A stretch of DNA of 64,000 nucleotides from Edaphosphingomonas laterariae (GCF_900188165.1 NZ_FZOS01000019.1:1-64000); one strand, 5' to 3'; positions 33,334-43,258 are shown, counted from the stretch's first letter. The notes: generated from the letters alone by a model not told the origin. Numbers and translations are program-made.

Positions 33334-34141
33334 GGCGCGGCCTCGCCGATCCACCTTGCTTGTGCTGGCCGCGCTGGCCGTGGCCCTGTTCGCGGCCTTG
33401 TTCTGGGCGCATCCCGCGCTGGCGCAGGCCGCCGCGCCCGCGCCGCTGCCGGCCCCCGGTGGCCCCGGCGCGCTCGATCGGGCGATGAGCACCATTTCGG
33501 GCGATGGCCGCCCGCTGTCGCTGTCGCTGCAGATCCTCGTCCTGATGAGCCTGCTGACGGTGCTCCCGTCGCTGGTGCTGATGATGACGAGCTTCACGCG
33601 CATCATCATCGTGCTGTCGATCCTGCGCCAGGCGCTCGGGCTACAGCAGACGCCACCCAATCAGGTGCTCGTCGGGCTCGCCCTGTTCCTGTCGCTGTTC
33701 GTGATGCGGCCGGTGATCGCGGAGATCAACACGGCCGCCTACACGCCTTATGGCGCCGGCCAGATTTCGATCGAGGAAGCGATCAAGCGGTCGGGCACGG
33801 CGCTGCACGGCTTCATGGTCAAGCAGACACGGCAGACCGATCTCAAGCTGTTCGCCGATCTCGCCCAGTCGCCGCCCTTCGCCAAGCCGGCGGACATCCC
33901 CTTCTCGATCCTGCTGCCGTCCTTCGTCACCAGCGAACTCAAGACCGCGTTTCAGATCGGCTTCCTGATCTTCCTGCCCTTCCTGATCATCGATCTGGTC
34001 GTCGCATCGACGCTGATGGCGCTGGGCATGATGATGCTGTCGCCGTCGATCGTATCGATGCCGTTCAAGCTGCTGCTGTTCGTGATGGTCGATGGCTGGG
34101 CGCTGACCATGGGGTCGCTGGCGGGGTCGTTCGTCACATGA
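33323..34141 (+). CDS. fliP: Flagellar type III export channel protein FliP
   Basis: 272 residues from the ATG at 33323, overlapping fliO by 11 bases. It has an N-terminal cleavable signal (residues 1-35, ending ALAQA), as in other FliP proteins. The highly conserved core follows: [40 protein letters not shown] and [20 protein letters not shown]. Five FliP subunits form the core of the export pore with FliQ and FliR. An upstream TTG at 33317 is less likely. Confidence 0.95.
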   Translation: MLAEARPRRSTLLVLAALAVALFAALFWAHPALAQAAAPAPLPAPGGPGALDRAMSTISGDGRPLSLSLQILVLMSLLTVLPSLVLMMTSFTRIIIVLSILRQALGLQQTPPNQVLVGLALFLSLFVMRPVIAEINTAAYTPYGAGQISIEEAIKRSGTALHGFMVKQTRQTDLKLFADLAQSPPFAKPADIPFSILLPSFVTSELKTAFQIGFLIFLPFLIIDLVVASTLMALGMMMLSPSIVSMPFKLLLFVMVDGWALTMGSLAGSFVT

Positions 34142-34413
34142 TCGCGGGCCCCGACTATTTTGTCGGTGTCGCCCAGCAGGCGCTGTGGGTGCTGGCGCTC
34201 GCGTCGGCGCCGATCCTGATTCCCGCGCTGGCCGCGGGCCTGATCCTCGGCATGATCCAGGCGGCGACGTCGATCAACGAACAGACGTTGAGCTTCGTGC
34301 CCAAGCTGATCATCGTCGGCGTGGCGCTCGCCATTTTCGGCGGCGCGATCATGCTGCTCGTCGCCGATTTCACCCGCGACATGTTCGCCCGCATCCCGGA
34401 TCTGATGCGATGA
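34138..34413 (+). CDS. fliQ: Flagellar type III export channel protein FliQ
   Basis: 91 residues with two membrane segments (about 15-40 and 52-78) and the family motif [20 protein letters not shown]. Four copies pack around the FliP-FliR pore. The ATG overlaps the fliP stop, and the stop overlaps fliR. Confidence 0.95.
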   Translation: MIAGPDYFVGVAQQALWVLALASAPILIPALAAGLILGMIQAATSINEQTLSFVPKLIIVGVALAIFGGAIMLLVADFTRDMFARIPDLMR

Positions 34414-35192
34414 TGCCCACCGGCTTTGCCGGGGTCGAAGCGCAGCTCTGGTTGTGGATGCTGGCCATGATCCGCCCGGGCGCGGCCTTCATCGCGGCGC
34501 CGGTGTTCGGCAGCCCGCAGGTGCCGGTGCAATTGCGGCTGATCGTGGCGCTGGCCGTGGGCATTCCGGCCACGGCGGTGGTGCCCTTCACTCTGCCCGA
34601 CGCCGGCATCGCCTCGATCGAGGGATTCGTCATGGTTGTGGGCGAGGTGCTGGTGGGGCTGGCATTGGGCTTTGCCGTCCAGATCGGCTTTTCGGCGGCA
34701 TTGCTGGCGGGCGAGACGATCGGCAGCGCCATGGGCCTCGGCTTTGCCAGCATGGTCGATCCGCAATCAGGGCAGTCCAGCCCCGCGCTCGGCCAGTTCC
34801 TGTCGATCCTCGGCACCTTCCTGTTCCTGTCGATCGGCGGGCATCTCGCGCTCGCCGCCCTGGTGTTCGAAAGCTATGTCGCGCTACCCCCCGGCCAGGC
34901 CTGGCTAGGTGCGGAAAGCCTGAAGGGGCTCGTCGATTTCGGCGGCATCGTGTTCGCGGCGGGCGTCGCCATCGCGCTGCCCGTCGCCTTCGCCATCATC
35001 CTCGTCCAGGTGGTGATGGGCATGCTCGCCCGGTCGGCGCCGGCGATGAACCTGTTCGCGGTCGGCCTGCCCGCCGCCTTGCTCGCCGGCATCATCCTGC
35101 TCGCCATCGCCGCGCCGGTGATGGCCGATGCGATCCTTGCCGCCATCCAGCGCGGGCTGGAAATGGCGGGCACGCTGGCACGGGGCGGCTAG
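34410..35192 (+). CDS. fliR: Flagellar type III export channel protein FliR
   Basis: 260 residues with about six membrane segments. Recognisable parts are MIRPGAAFIAAPVFGSPQVP, GLALGFAVQIGFSAALLAGE, GLGFASMVDPQSGQSSPALG and MLARSAPAMNLFAVGLPAAL. A single FliR completes the FliP5Q4R1 pore. The start ATG at 34410 overlaps the fliQ stop, and a second ATG follows directly. Confidence 0.95.
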   Translation: MMPTGFAGVEAQLWLWMLAMIRPGAAFIAAPVFGSPQVPVQLRLIVALAVGIPATAVVPFTLPDAGIASIEGFVMVVGEVLVGLALGFAVQIGFSAALLAGETIGSAMGLGFASMVDPQSGQSSPALGQFLSILGTFLFLSIGGHLALAALVFESYVALPPGQAWLGAESLKGLVDFGGIVFAAGVAIALPVAFAIILVQVVMGMLARSAPAMNLFAVGLPAALLAGIILLAIAAPVMADAILAAIQRGLEMAGTLARGG

Positions 35193-35208
35193 ATCGATTC
35201 TACCCCGC

Positions 35209-35225
35209 TCAACGCTTCGTTAACC
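35209..35225 (+). promoter_or_regulatory. Possible CtrA-binding site upstream of flhB
   Basis: TCAA-CGCTTCG-TTAACC matches the CtrA consensus TTAA-N7-TTAACC with one mismatch. It sits 41 bp before the flhB start, in the only sizeable gap (73 bp) of the fli operon. This would give flhB its own early promoter. The support is a single short match, like the site before flbD. Confidence 0.35.
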
Positions 35226-35265
35226 ATCTTGGCGCAGTGCTGGTACTCCATTTCCGGAGGCGTGA

Positions 35266-36402
35266 TTGTTCGAGGCGGCCGACAAGGACCAGAAAACCGA
35301 AGCCCCGACCGAGAAGCGCAAGCGCGAGGCGGTCGAAAAGGGCGACGTTCTTCAGTCCCGCGAACTCGGCACCGCGCTTGTCGTGCTGGCCGGCGCGGCG
35401 TGGCTGGCGCTGGCCGGGCCCTGGCTGGTCGGCGCGCTGGAGGAGATGCTGCGCGCCTCGCTCACCTTCGACAGCAGCGCCGTCAGTGATTTCGATCCCT
35501 CCCGCGCGCTTCTGATGATGCTGGGGATCATCGCGCTGCCGGTGGTCGTGCTGTTCGGCCTCACCATGCTCGCCGCGATCGGCACGCCCGCCGCGCTTGG
35601 CTCGCTTGGTTTCCGCTGGGGCGCGGTCGCGTTCAAGGGCAACAAGCTCAACCCGCTTAGCGGCATCAAGCGCATCTTCGGCATGCAGGGGCTGATCGAA
35701 CTCGGCAAGTCGCTGGCCAAGGTGCTGGTGCTCGGCGCGGTCGGCTGGTGGCTGATCGCCGATCAGGCGGGGTTGATGGTCGGGCTGGGCGGGCAGGATA
35801 TCCGCACTGCGATCGGCGATCTCGGCGGCAGCTTCGTCTTTGCCGTGCTGGTGATGGCGCTGGCGCTGGTCGCGATCGCCGCGATCGACATTCCCGCCCA
35901 GATCTTCCAGCGCAGCGGCCGCCTGAAGATGACCAAGGACGAGGTGAAGCGCGAGCATAAGGAAAATGAAGGCTCGCCCGAGCTGAAGGCGACGCTGCGC
36001 CGCAAGCAGCATGAAATGAGCGCGTCGGGCCGCAAGGCGGTGGCGGAAGCGACGGTGGTGCTCACCAACCCGACGCACTTCGCCGTTGCCCTGCGCTATC
36101 GTCCGGGCTTCGATGCGGCGCCGGTGGTGGTGGCCAAGGGGCGCGGCGTGATCGCCGATCAGATCCGCCAGCTCGCCCGCGAAAGCGCGGTGCCGATGCT
36201 CAGCTATCCGCAGCTGACCCGCGCGATCTATTATACGTCGCGGACCAACCAGATGATCCGCGACGACCTGTATCTGGCGGTCGCCACGATCATCGCCTTC
36301 GTGTTCAATATCGATCGGGCCATGGCCGAAGGGATTTCCCAGCCCGATATCGCCGTGCCCGAAGCCGCCCGCTTCGACGAAGACGGGCGGCAGACGGGCT
36401 GA
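35266..36402 (+). CDS. flhB: Flagellar type III export switch protein FlhB
   Basis: 378 residues. The start is a TTG at 35266 behind GGAGG; no ATG fits. The N-terminus has the usual KTEAPTEKRKREAVEKGDVLQSRE-type signature split over residues 10-33. Four membrane segments follow. The cytoplasmic domain carries the self-cleaving NPTH at residues 268-271. FlhB switches export from rod/hook to filament substrates under FliK. It closes the fli operon. Confidence 0.95.
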   Translation: MFEAADKDQKTEAPTEKRKREAVEKGDVLQSRELGTALVVLAGAAWLALAGPWLVGALEEMLRASLTFDSSAVSDFDPSRALLMMLGIIALPVVVLFGLTMLAAIGTPAALGSLGFRWGAVAFKGNKLNPLSGIKRIFGMQGLIELGKSLAKVLVLGAVGWWLIADQAGLMVGLGGQDIRTAIGDLGGSFVFAVLVMALALVAIAAIDIPAQIFQRSGRLKMTKDEVKREHKENEGSPELKATLRRKQHEMSASGRKAVAEATVVLTNPTHFAVALRYRPGFDAAPVVVAKGRGVIADQIRQLARESAVPMLSYPQLTRAIYYTSRTNQMIRDDLYLAVATIIAFVFNIDRAMAEGISQPDIAVPEAARFDEDGRQTG

Positions 36403-36431
36403 TTGGGCGGGCCGATCCGGCGGATGGCCGG

Positions 36432-37253
36432 TTACGGCGCCATCACTTCCAGCGTGGTGACATAGCCGAGCCGGCGTTCGGTGGCGTTGGGAATGCTCGC
36501 CTTGGCGTCCGTCGCGCTGGCGTTCAGCCAGTACATGCCGGGTTCGGCCCAGTCGATCTTCACCTCGCCATTGGCGTCGGTGGTATAGTCCTTCTCGCCC
36601 AGCGCGTTGCGATAACGGATGCCGCCGGGGATCACCGTCACCTTCAGGCCGCTGGCGGCCTTGCCGTCGATCACGAAGCGGAAGGTGGCCTGCTCGCCCG
36701 CGACAAGGTCGTTGGGATGGGTGACGGGCACCAGTTCCAGGCCCTTGCCGGTCGGCTTCAGCACGCCGTCGCTGGGCGTGCCGGAGGTCACGAAGATCTC
36801 GTTGCGGTTCCAGCCTTCGGTCAGCTTCACGTCGGTCGCGCCGGCGGGAATGGCGGTCGCGATCTGATCGGCCCGGGTGCCGCGCGGCAGGCGCTTTTCC
36901 TCGCCGTTCAGCTTGTAGCTGCCCATGATGCCGCCGCCCGAATTGGCGATCTTGTACGTGCCCTTCTGCGTCAGGTGCACGTCGAAGGTGCTGCGATAGC
37001 GGCCGGTCGCGCCATTTTCGATCTTGGTCTCGCTGCCGTCCGGCGCCCAGGCCTTCATATTGTCCAGCCGGATCGGCTGATGCTCGAAGTAAAAAAGGTC
37101 GTTGGATACGGCGGCGTCGACCGTCACCCACACGTCGTCGCCCGAAACGATGGTCGACGAAGGCAGCATCCACTGGCGATGGGCCGAAGCGGCGGTGGCG
37201 ACAATGCCAAGGGCGGCGGTGGCGGCAACGAGGCCGGCAAGGCGAAAGCGCAT
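36432..37253 (-). CDS. DUF4198-family periplasmic protein
   Basis: 273 residues with a signal peptide (residues 1-28, ending ASA) and an N-terminal HRQWMLPSSTIVSGDDVWV segment. This is the usual start of DUF4198/NikM-like proteins, whose mature N-terminal His has been linked to metal handling. A carboxypeptidase-like beta domain follows (VAGEQATFRFVIDGKAASGL, DYTTDANGEVKIDWAEPGMY). It is the last gene of a three-gene operon with DUF2271 and PepSY genes. A role in metal (probably iron) acquisition is inferred from such operons. Confidence 0.8.
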   Translation of the reverse strand: MRFRLAGLVAATAALGIVATAASAHRQWMLPSSTIVSGDDVWVTVDAAVSNDLFYFEHQPIRLDNMKAWAPDGSETKIENGATGRYRSTFDVHLTQKGTYKIANSGGGIMGSYKLNGEEKRLPRGTRADQIATAIPAGATDVKLTEGWNRNEIFVTSGTPSDGVLKPTGKGLELVPVTHPNDLVAGEQATFRFVIDGKAASGLKVTVIPGGIRYRNALGEKDYTTDANGEVKIDWAEPGMYWLNASATDAKASIPNATERRLGYVTTLEVMAP

Positions 37254-37276
37254 GGGTCTATCCTCTCTGGATCGGA

Positions 37277-37795
37277 TCAGGGCTTGAAGGTGGCGACGAC
37301 CTGGCCGAGCTCGGTCTTGCCGGCGGCGCGGACGGTCTGGCCCGGCTTGGGCGGCCAGGCGAAGGGAAGCTGAAGCAATTCGCGGCCGCCCACTTCGCGG
37401 GCCGCTTCGACGAACAGCACATAATTGCCCGGCGCCAGATTGGGCAGGCCGCCCTTGCCGGCGGTGAAGCTCGCCTTCTGCGGGCCGGGCGCCCGCGTCG
37501 CGCCGCTGATGCCGGCGGCGGGGAACTTCATCGTCCGGCCGGATTTGCGCCACCAGGTGCGCATGTCGCGCAGCCACTTGGTGCCCTCATTGGCCTTCAT
37601 GTCGTCGTCATACCAGACGGCGACGGTGTGGGCGGCGGGCTGGCCGGCCTGTTCGATCCACATCGCGACATAGGGCCGGTGATATTCGGCGACCTTGAGC
37701 TGCGGGATGTTGACCGTGACGTCGATGCCAGCGGCCGCGGCTGGCGTGGCGGCGAGCGTGGCGGTGGTGGCAAGGCTCAGGCTGACGGTGCGCAT
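37277..37795 (-). CDS. DUF2271-family periplasmic protein
   Basis: 172 residues with a signal peptide (1-22, ending AAA) and the family core: YHRPYVAMWIEQAGQPAAHT, VAVWYDDDMKANEGTKWLRD, then MRTWWRKSG and FVEAAREVGGRELLQLPFAW. Function is unknown. It is usually paired with PepSY and DUF4198 genes, as here, with a 23-bp gap to the DUF4198 gene and 9 bp from the PepSY gene. Confidence 0.85.
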   Translation of the reverse strand: MRTVSLSLATTATLAATPAAAAGIDVTVNIPQLKVAEYHRPYVAMWIEQAGQPAAHTVAVWYDDDMKANEGTKWLRDMRTWWRKSGRTMKFPAAGISGATRAPGPQKASFTAGKGGLPNLAPGNYVLFVEAAREVGGRELLQLPFAWPPKPGQTVRAAGKTELGQVVATFKP

Positions 37796-37804
37796 CGGTT
37801 TCCC

Positions 37805-38500
37805 TCAGTGGATGAAATAGACCGCCAGGATGGCGGGGATGACGAGGCCCAGGCCGACGATCGGCCAGGTGCTGGGCCGCTTCGGCGCATGGAGCTGGAG
37901 GAGGAACAGGCCGGTCAAGGCGAAGATCAGGCAGGCGCCGGCGAAGATGTCGATGAACCATTTCCACGCGGTGCCGGAATTGCGGCCCTTGTGAAGGTCG
38001 TTGAGCCAGGCGATCGCCCCGCGTGACGTTTCCTCGGCGGTGACGCCGCCGGTCGCCCGGTCGATCGCGATCCAGCCGTCGCCGCCCGGGCGGGGCAGAG
38101 CGAGGTAGATTTCGTCGGCCGACCATTCGGCGATGCCGGTGGCCGGCACGTCGAGTTCCTTGCCCAGCCAGCTGGCCACGGCGGCCGGCAGGGGCTTCTT
38201 GGCGTCCGCCGCCTCATCGGGGGCGATCGCGGGCAACAGCCCGTCGGGCAGCTGCGCGGTCCGTTCGGTCGTAACCGGTTCGGCCTCGATCTCGGCGGCG
38301 TGGTTGAGCGTGATGCCGGTGATGGTGAACAGCAGCAGGCCGATCAGGCAGATCGCCGAACTCATCCAGTGCCAGGTGTGAAGCTGCTTCAGCCAGAAGG
38401 CGCGGGCGGACTTGCGGCTGCGCGCCGGCTTGCCGGCCGCCCGGCCGTCAGTTTTGCGGTCGGTGGACCGAATGTTGAGGGAGGTGGGGGAGTCGGGCAT
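37805..38500 (-). CDS. PepSY-associated membrane protein
   Basis: 231 residues. A basic N-terminus leads to a membrane segment with the PepSY-TM pattern LKQLHTWHWMSSAICLIGLL then FTITGITLNH. A periplasmic PepSY-like region (about 75-165) and two C-terminal membrane segments follow. Such proteins often act with siderophore or metal uptake as reductases or accessory factors. It is the first gene of the operon. The 96-bp upstream gap contains an AT-rich stretch (GATTTTCGATAACAATCTTA) that could hold the promoter and possibly a Fur-type operator, not proven. Confidence 0.8.
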   Translation of the reverse strand: MPDSPTSLNIRSTDRKTDGRAAGKPARSRKSARAFWLKQLHTWHWMSSAICLIGLLLFTITGITLNHAAEIEAEPVTTERTAQLPDGLLPAIAPDEAADAKKPLPAAVASWLGKELDVPATGIAEWSADEIYLALPRPGGDGWIAIDRATGGVTAEETSRGAIAWLNDLHKGRNSGTAWKWFIDIFAGACLIFALTGLFLLQLHAPKRPSTWPIVGLGLVIPAILAVYFIH

Positions 38501-38560
38501 TGGCTGCCCGCATAACGCGACTGATTTTCGATAACAATCTTATTTGCGAACGGATCGCAG

Positions 38561-38590
38561 AAACCCCCTCCCCGCCGGAGGAGGGGGTTT
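38561..38590 (-). terminator. Hairpin terminator after the glutamate dehydrogenase gene
   Basis: An 11-bp stem, AAACCCCCTCC (38561-38571) with GGAGGGGGTTT (38580-38590), and an 8-nt loop. It lies six bases past the stop codon of the minus-strand dehydrogenase gene. The U-tract is short (UUU), so its strength is uncertain. Confidence 0.65.
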
Positions 38591-38596
38591 GCGAAG

Positions 38597-41500
38597 CTAT
38601 CGCGACAGCAGGCCGCGGGCCTGGCTGGCGATCTGGGCGAGCATCGCGGCGGTGGGCGCCGGCGCGGTGCGCGCGCGATCGACAAGGGCGCGGAACTGGG
38701 CGACGCGCGATTCATGCGCGGCGAGCCATTTTTCGACCCCCGGCAGCGGATCGCGCTTGCCGTCCCGCGTCAGGAAATCGAGGCGAAGCTGCTCGAAATC
38801 GCGCGCCAGCCCCGAAGCGAGCAGGCGTTCCCACGGATCGGCCGAAACGAAGCGCAGCGCCGCCGCCTTGGCCCAATCGAGGCCGAGCGCTTCGCCCAGC
38901 CGCACATAAGCGGTCGTCGCCGAAACCTCGTCGACATTGAGCCGCTGGGCGAGCGCAGCCGTCCCGACCGCGCCGTCCAGTTCGTCGAGCCGGACGATGC
39001 GCTTGACCAGCTTGGCATCGGCGCCGGCCGCGAGCAGCTTTTCGCGCAGCGCATCGGCCTGCACGCGGGCTTCGTGGCGCAGCAGCTTTTCGGCCGCCGC
39101 GTCGAGGCGGCTGACGCCTTCGCCGAAGCGGGCGACGATTTCGCCCGCCTTCATTTCCGCACCGCCCGACCGGATCAGATCGGCGATGTGGAGGCGCGCT
39201 GCCGACGATGTGGCTTCGAGCAACTGGAAGCGCGCATCTTCGGACAGCTTCGCCTGTTCGATCGCGGTGTAGATCGCTTCGAGCCCGAAGATCGCATCGG
39301 CCGCGAAATAGCTGGAGGCGACCTGCGCGAGGCTGATGCCTTCTTCTTCGGCGATTTCGAACGGCGCGACGAGGCCGAGCCGGTTGACCACGCGATTGGC
39401 CATCTTGGTGGCGATGATCGCGCCGCGCAGACGGTGCTGATCGATCGCATCGCCGAAGCGTTCGCGCATCGCGGCCGGGAAGGCGGCGTGGAGCAGCGGA
39501 TCGAGCAGCGCATCATTGGCGATGTCGGTCTGTTCGATCGCAGCCTGCAGCGCGAGCTTGCCATGGCTGAGCAGAATGGCGAGTTCGGGCCGGGTGAGGC
39601 CGCGCTGATCCTGCGCCCGCCGGAGCAGCTCGTCCGATCCTTCGAGGCCTTCGACCTCGCGGTCGATGCGGCCCGCTGCTTCCATGATCTCGATCACGCG
39701 GACCTGCGCCGGCAGCGCCGCCGCACCGCCGCGTTCGGCGAGCGACAGGCCGAGCGTCTGGAGGCGGTTATCCTCCAGCACCAGCGCGGCGACATCGTCG
39801 GTCATGCTGGCGAGCAGCGCGTTGCGATCCTCGAAACCGAGGCGGCCTTCGATCATCTCGCGGTTGAGCGGGATCTTGATATTGACCTCATTGTCCGAAC
39901 AATCGACGCCGGCCGAATTGTCGATGAAGTCCGTATTGATCCGCCCGCCGCGCAGCGAATATGCGATGCGGCCCGCCTGCGTGACGCCGAGATTGGCGCC
40001 TTCGCCGACCGCCTTGGCGCGCACGTCCTCGCCATTGACGCGGTGCGCGTCATTGGCGGGATCGCCCACTTCGGCGTTATTTTCCTCGCGCGCCTTGATG
40101 TAGGTGCCGATGCCGCCGAACCAGAGCAGATCGACCGGGCTTTTCAGGATCGCGGAGATCAGCGTCGACGGATCATAGCTGCCCGCCGCGAGGCCGAGCA
40201 CCGCCGCCGCTTCCTTCGACAGCGTGATTTCCTTTTGCGTGCGCGGGAAGATGCCGCCGCCGGCCGAAATCAGCTTTTCGTCATAATCCGCCCAGGACGA
40301 ACGCGGCAGCTTGAACATGCGCGACCGTTCCTTCCAGCTCGCCGCCGGATCGGGATCGGGGTCGAGGAAGATGTGGCGGTGATCGAAGGCGGCGACCAGC
40401 TTGATCGCCTTGGACAGCAGCATGCCGTTGCCGAACACGTCGCCGGACATGTCGCCGCAGCCGGCAACCGTGATCGCGTCCTTCTGCACGTCCACGCCCA
40501 TTTCGAGGAAATGGCGCTGCACCGATACCCACGCGCCGCGCGCGGTGATGCCCATGCCCTTATGGTCATAGCCCTGGCTGCCACCGGACGCGAATGCGTC
40601 ACCCAGCCAGAATTTGCGTTCGAGCGCGATCGCGTTGGCGACGTCGGAGAAGCTGGCCGTGCCCTTGTCCGCCGCGACGACGAAATAGGGGTCGTCGCCA
40701 TCGCGGATCACCACCTTTTCGGGGTGGATCACCTTGTCCTCGACGATGTTGTCGGTGATCGACAGCAGCGAACGGATGAAGATGCGATAGCTTTCGGTGC
40801 CTTCGGCCAGCCACGCATCGCGGTTCACCGCCGGGGAGGGGAGCTGCTTGGGATAGAAGCCGCCCTTGGCGCCGGTCGGCACGATCACCGCATTCTTGAC
40901 GAGCTGGGCCTTCATCAGGCCGAGAATCTCGGTGCGGAAATCGTCCCGCCGGTCGGACCAGCGCAGGCCGCCACGCGCGATCGGCCCGCCGCGCAGGTGG
41001 ATGCCTTCCACGCGGGGCGAATAGACCCAGATTTCGCGCCACGGGCGCGGGGCGGGCAGGCCGGGAATGGCCGCGCTGTCGAGCTTGAAGGCCAGCGCCT
41101 CTTCCGCCGCGGGGGCGAAGGCGTTGGTGCGCAGCGTCGCCTGCACCAGCGCGCGGATGCGCCGGAGGATGCGATCGTCGTCGATCGCCGCGACCTGGAC
41201 GAGCGCGGCGTCGATCGCGTCTTCCGCCGCCTTGGCCTGCTTGGCGCCGGCATGGGCGGGATCGTGCAGCGCGGCGAACAGATCGATGATCCGGCGCGCG
41301 GCCACCGGCGCCTTGCGCAGCGCCTGCGCCACCGTATCCAGCCCGTAGGACAGGCCGGTCTGGCGCAGATAACGGAACCAGGCGCGGAACAGCACCACGG
41401 CGCGCGGATCGAGCCCGACGGCGATGATCAGCTGGTTGAAGCTGTCATTTTCCGCCCGGCCTTCCAGCACGGCGGCGATCGCCCGTTCGGCGACGTCGGC

Positions 41501-43258
41501 GCGCGCCATCAGCGCATCGGGGTCGATCGTTTCATCCAGCTCGAGCAGATATTCGTGGATATAGCCGATCTTGCCGCCATCGAGCGCGGTGGGCGTTTCC
41601 TTGAGCACGCGGAAACCGAACGCTTCGAGCACGGGCACCGCATCCGACAGCGGGATCAGCCCGCCGAGCCGGTAGCTTTTGAGGCGGAGCTGGCGTTCGC
41701 CGTCCTTGGGCAGACGATAGAGCCGCGTGCCGCGATCTTCAGGCGTGTCGAGCCCGCGCAGGCGGACCATGTCGCGACCGGCCTCGTCCGCCGGATAGCG
41801 GTTGCGATAATCGAGCGGGAAGGCCGCGCCATAAGCGAGCAGCAGGCGGGTGGCCTGGCCGGGGCCGACCTGTTCGGCGAGCGCGGCTTCCACCGCCGGA
41901 TCCCAGCCGCGCACCATCTGCACCAGATCGGCATCCAACGCGGCCGGATCGGGCAGCGGAACGCCGGGCTTGAGATCGAGCGTGTAGCGGATCAGCGCGA
42001 GATCGCCGTCGCCCAGTTCGATCGCCCAGCTGGAGATGGTGGCCCCGGCATGATCCTCGACCATCTGGCCGATCGCGGTGCGGCGGCCGGTGGACAGTTC
42101 GTCGCGCGGCAGCCAGACGAAGGCGAAGAGATGACGTTCGAGCGCCGAGGGCGACAGCACCAGCTTGGGGCGCGGACGATCGGCCAGCGACATGGCGGTG
42201 AGCGCCAGTTCTTCCAGGCTGGCGGCATTCACCGCGACCAGAATGTCGTGCGGCAGCGATGACAATGCGTGGCGCAGCGCCTTGCCGGCGTGGCCGGACG
42301 GATCGAAAGCGTATTTTTCGTCGAGCGCGTTGAGCCGCGCGCGGAGCACCGGCACCTTGTCCGAAGGCGCGCGCAGCGCGGCGCTCGTCCACAGCCCGGC
42401 ATGGAGCGAGACGCCCGCAATCTTGCCGTCGACGCGGTGCGGCAGGACGATCAGGTCCATCGGCACGCGGCGGTGGACGGTGGCGACGCGATCGGCCTTG
42501 AGCACGAGCGGCGCTTCGCCACCCTGTTCGAAGCGGGCGATGGCGGAATGGAACGCCTCGTCGCTCCACACCGAATGCTTGGGGTTGGCGAGGATACCGA
42601 GCCCGTTGCGGTGATGGCCGTCGATCAGTTCGACACGGTGGCCGAGCAGGGTGAAATGCTTGTCGCCGAACCAGCGCAGCAGGGCGGCGCCTTCGCCATC
42701 GGGCAGGCGATCGCTGTCTTCGCGCAGCGCGGCCTGCAGGCGCGGCCAATCGGTAACGGCGGCGCGCACGTCAGCCAGCACGGCTTCCAGTTCATCGGTG
42801 AGCGCGCGGCGGGTGCGGGCATCGGCGCGCGCGATTTCCATATAGATCATCGATTCGCGGCGTTCGCCGCTGGCATCGCCCGGCAGGATCGCGGTCAGCC
42901 GGCCTTCGCCGTCGCGGCGCACGGGCACCACGGGGTGCAGCAGCCGGTGGATGGCCAGCCCGCGCGCGCCGATGGCGCCGGCCACCGAATCGACCAGGAA
43001 GGGCATGTCATCGTTGATGACGGCCAGCCGCATCGTCCAGCGGCCTTCCTCGTTACCGATCGATTCGAGGCGGATCGCCGCCTTGTTGGGCGCGCGTTCG
43101 GCGGCGGCTTCGGCGACGAAGGCACCGGCCGCCGCGCGGCCTTCATCGGTCAGGTCGACAGTTTCGCCGGGAAGCGCCCCCCGGGTCAGCGCGTCGGCAA
43201 TCGCCGCGGCAATATTGTCGTCAATCGTCTGGGGATGCGCTTGGCTCGTCGCCGGCAT
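38597..43258 (-). CDS. gdhZ: NAD-specific glutamate dehydrogenase, large (about 180 kDa) type
   Basis: 1553 residues, matching the giant NAD-GDH family of alphaproteobacteria and actinomycetes. It catalyses oxidative deamination of glutamate to 2-oxoglutarate. The N-terminal third has ACT-like regulatory segments (INDDMPFLVDSVAGAIGARG). The catalytic domain lies around residues 720-1230. It includes GLRWSDRRDDFRTEILGLMK, the lysine loop TGAKGGFYPKQLP, GDMSGDVFGNGMLLSKAIKL and DFIDNSAGVDCSDNEVNIKI. The C-terminal helical region is full length. It is a single gene with its own terminator. Confidence 0.95.
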   Translation of the reverse strand: MPATSQAHPQTIDDNIAAAIADALTRGALPGETVDLTDEGRAAAGAFVAEAAAERAPNKAAIRLESIGNEEGRWTMRLAVINDDMPFLVDSVAGAIGARGLAIHRLLHPVVPVRRDGEGRLTAILPGDASGERRESMIYMEIARADARTRRALTDELEAVLADVRAAVTDWPRLQAALREDSDRLPDGEGAALLRWFGDKHFTLLGHRVELIDGHHRNGLGILANPKHSVWSDEAFHSAIARFEQGGEAPLVLKADRVATVHRRVPMDLIVLPHRVDGKIAGVSLHAGLWTSAALRAPSDKVPVLRARLNALDEKYAFDPSGHAGKALRHALSSLPHDILVAVNAASLEELALTAMSLADRPRPKLVLSPSALERHLFAFVWLPRDELSTGRRTAIGQMVEDHAGATISSWAIELGDGDLALIRYTLDLKPGVPLPDPAALDADLVQMVRGWDPAVEAALAEQVGPGQATRLLLAYGAAFPLDYRNRYPADEAGRDMVRLRGLDTPEDRGTRLYRLPKDGERQLRLKSYRLGGLIPLSDAVPVLEAFGFRVLKETPTALDGGKIGYIHEYLLELDETIDPDALMARADVAERAIAAVLEGRAENDSFNQLIIAVGLDPRAVVLFRAWFRYLRQTGLSYGLDTVAQALRKAPVAARRIIDLFAALHDPAHAGAKQAKAAEDAIDAALVQVAAIDDDRILRRIRALVQATLRTNAFAPAAEEALAFKLDSAAIPGLPAPRPWREIWVYSPRVEGIHLRGGPIARGGLRWSDRRDDFRTEILGLMKAQLVKNAVIVPTGAKGGFYPKQLPSPAVNRDAWLAEGTESYRIFIRSLLSITDNIVEDKVIHPEKVVIRDGDDPYFVVAADKGTASFSDVANAIALERKFWLGDAFASGGSQGYDHKGMGITARGAWVSVQRHFLEMGVDVQKDAITVAGCGDMSGDVFGNGMLLSKAIKLVAAFDHRHIFLDPDPDPAASWKERSRMFKLPRSSWADYDEKLISAGGGIFPRTQKEITLSKEAAAVLGLAAGSYDPSTLISAILKSPVDLLWFGGIGTYIKAREENNAEVGDPANDAHRVNGEDVRAKAVGEGANLGVTQAGRIAYSLRGGRINTDFIDNSAGVDCSDNEVNIKIPLNREMIEGRLGFEDRNALLASMTDDVAALVLEDNRLQTLGLSLAERGGAAALPAQVRVIEIMEAAGRIDREVEGLEGSDELLRRAQDQRGLTRPELAILLSHGKLALQAAIEQTDIANDALLDPLLHAAFPAAMRERFGDAIDQHRLRGAIIATKMANRVVNRLGLVAPFEIAEEEGISLAQVASSYFAADAIFGLEAIYTAIEQAKLSEDARFQLLEATSSAARLHIADLIRSGGAEMKAGEIVARFGEGVSRLDAAAEKLLRHEARVQADALREKLLAAGADAKLVKRIVRLDELDGAVGTAALAQRLNVDEVSATTAYVRLGEALGLDWAKAAALRFVSADPWERLLASGLARDFEQLRLDFLTRDGKRDPLPGVEKWLAAHESRVAQFRALVDRARTAPAPTAAMLAQIASQARGLLSR

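Noticed and set aside
35262-35266. GTG at 35262 as the flhB start
   Set aside because: It is in a different frame from flhB. The TTG at 35266 has the ribosome-binding site and gives the conserved N-terminus.
38714-42262. A very long plus-strand reading frame opposite the glutamate dehydrogenase gene
   Set aside because: It is a shadow of the 1553-residue minus-strand gene. Its product is Arg/Ala/His-rich and without known domains.
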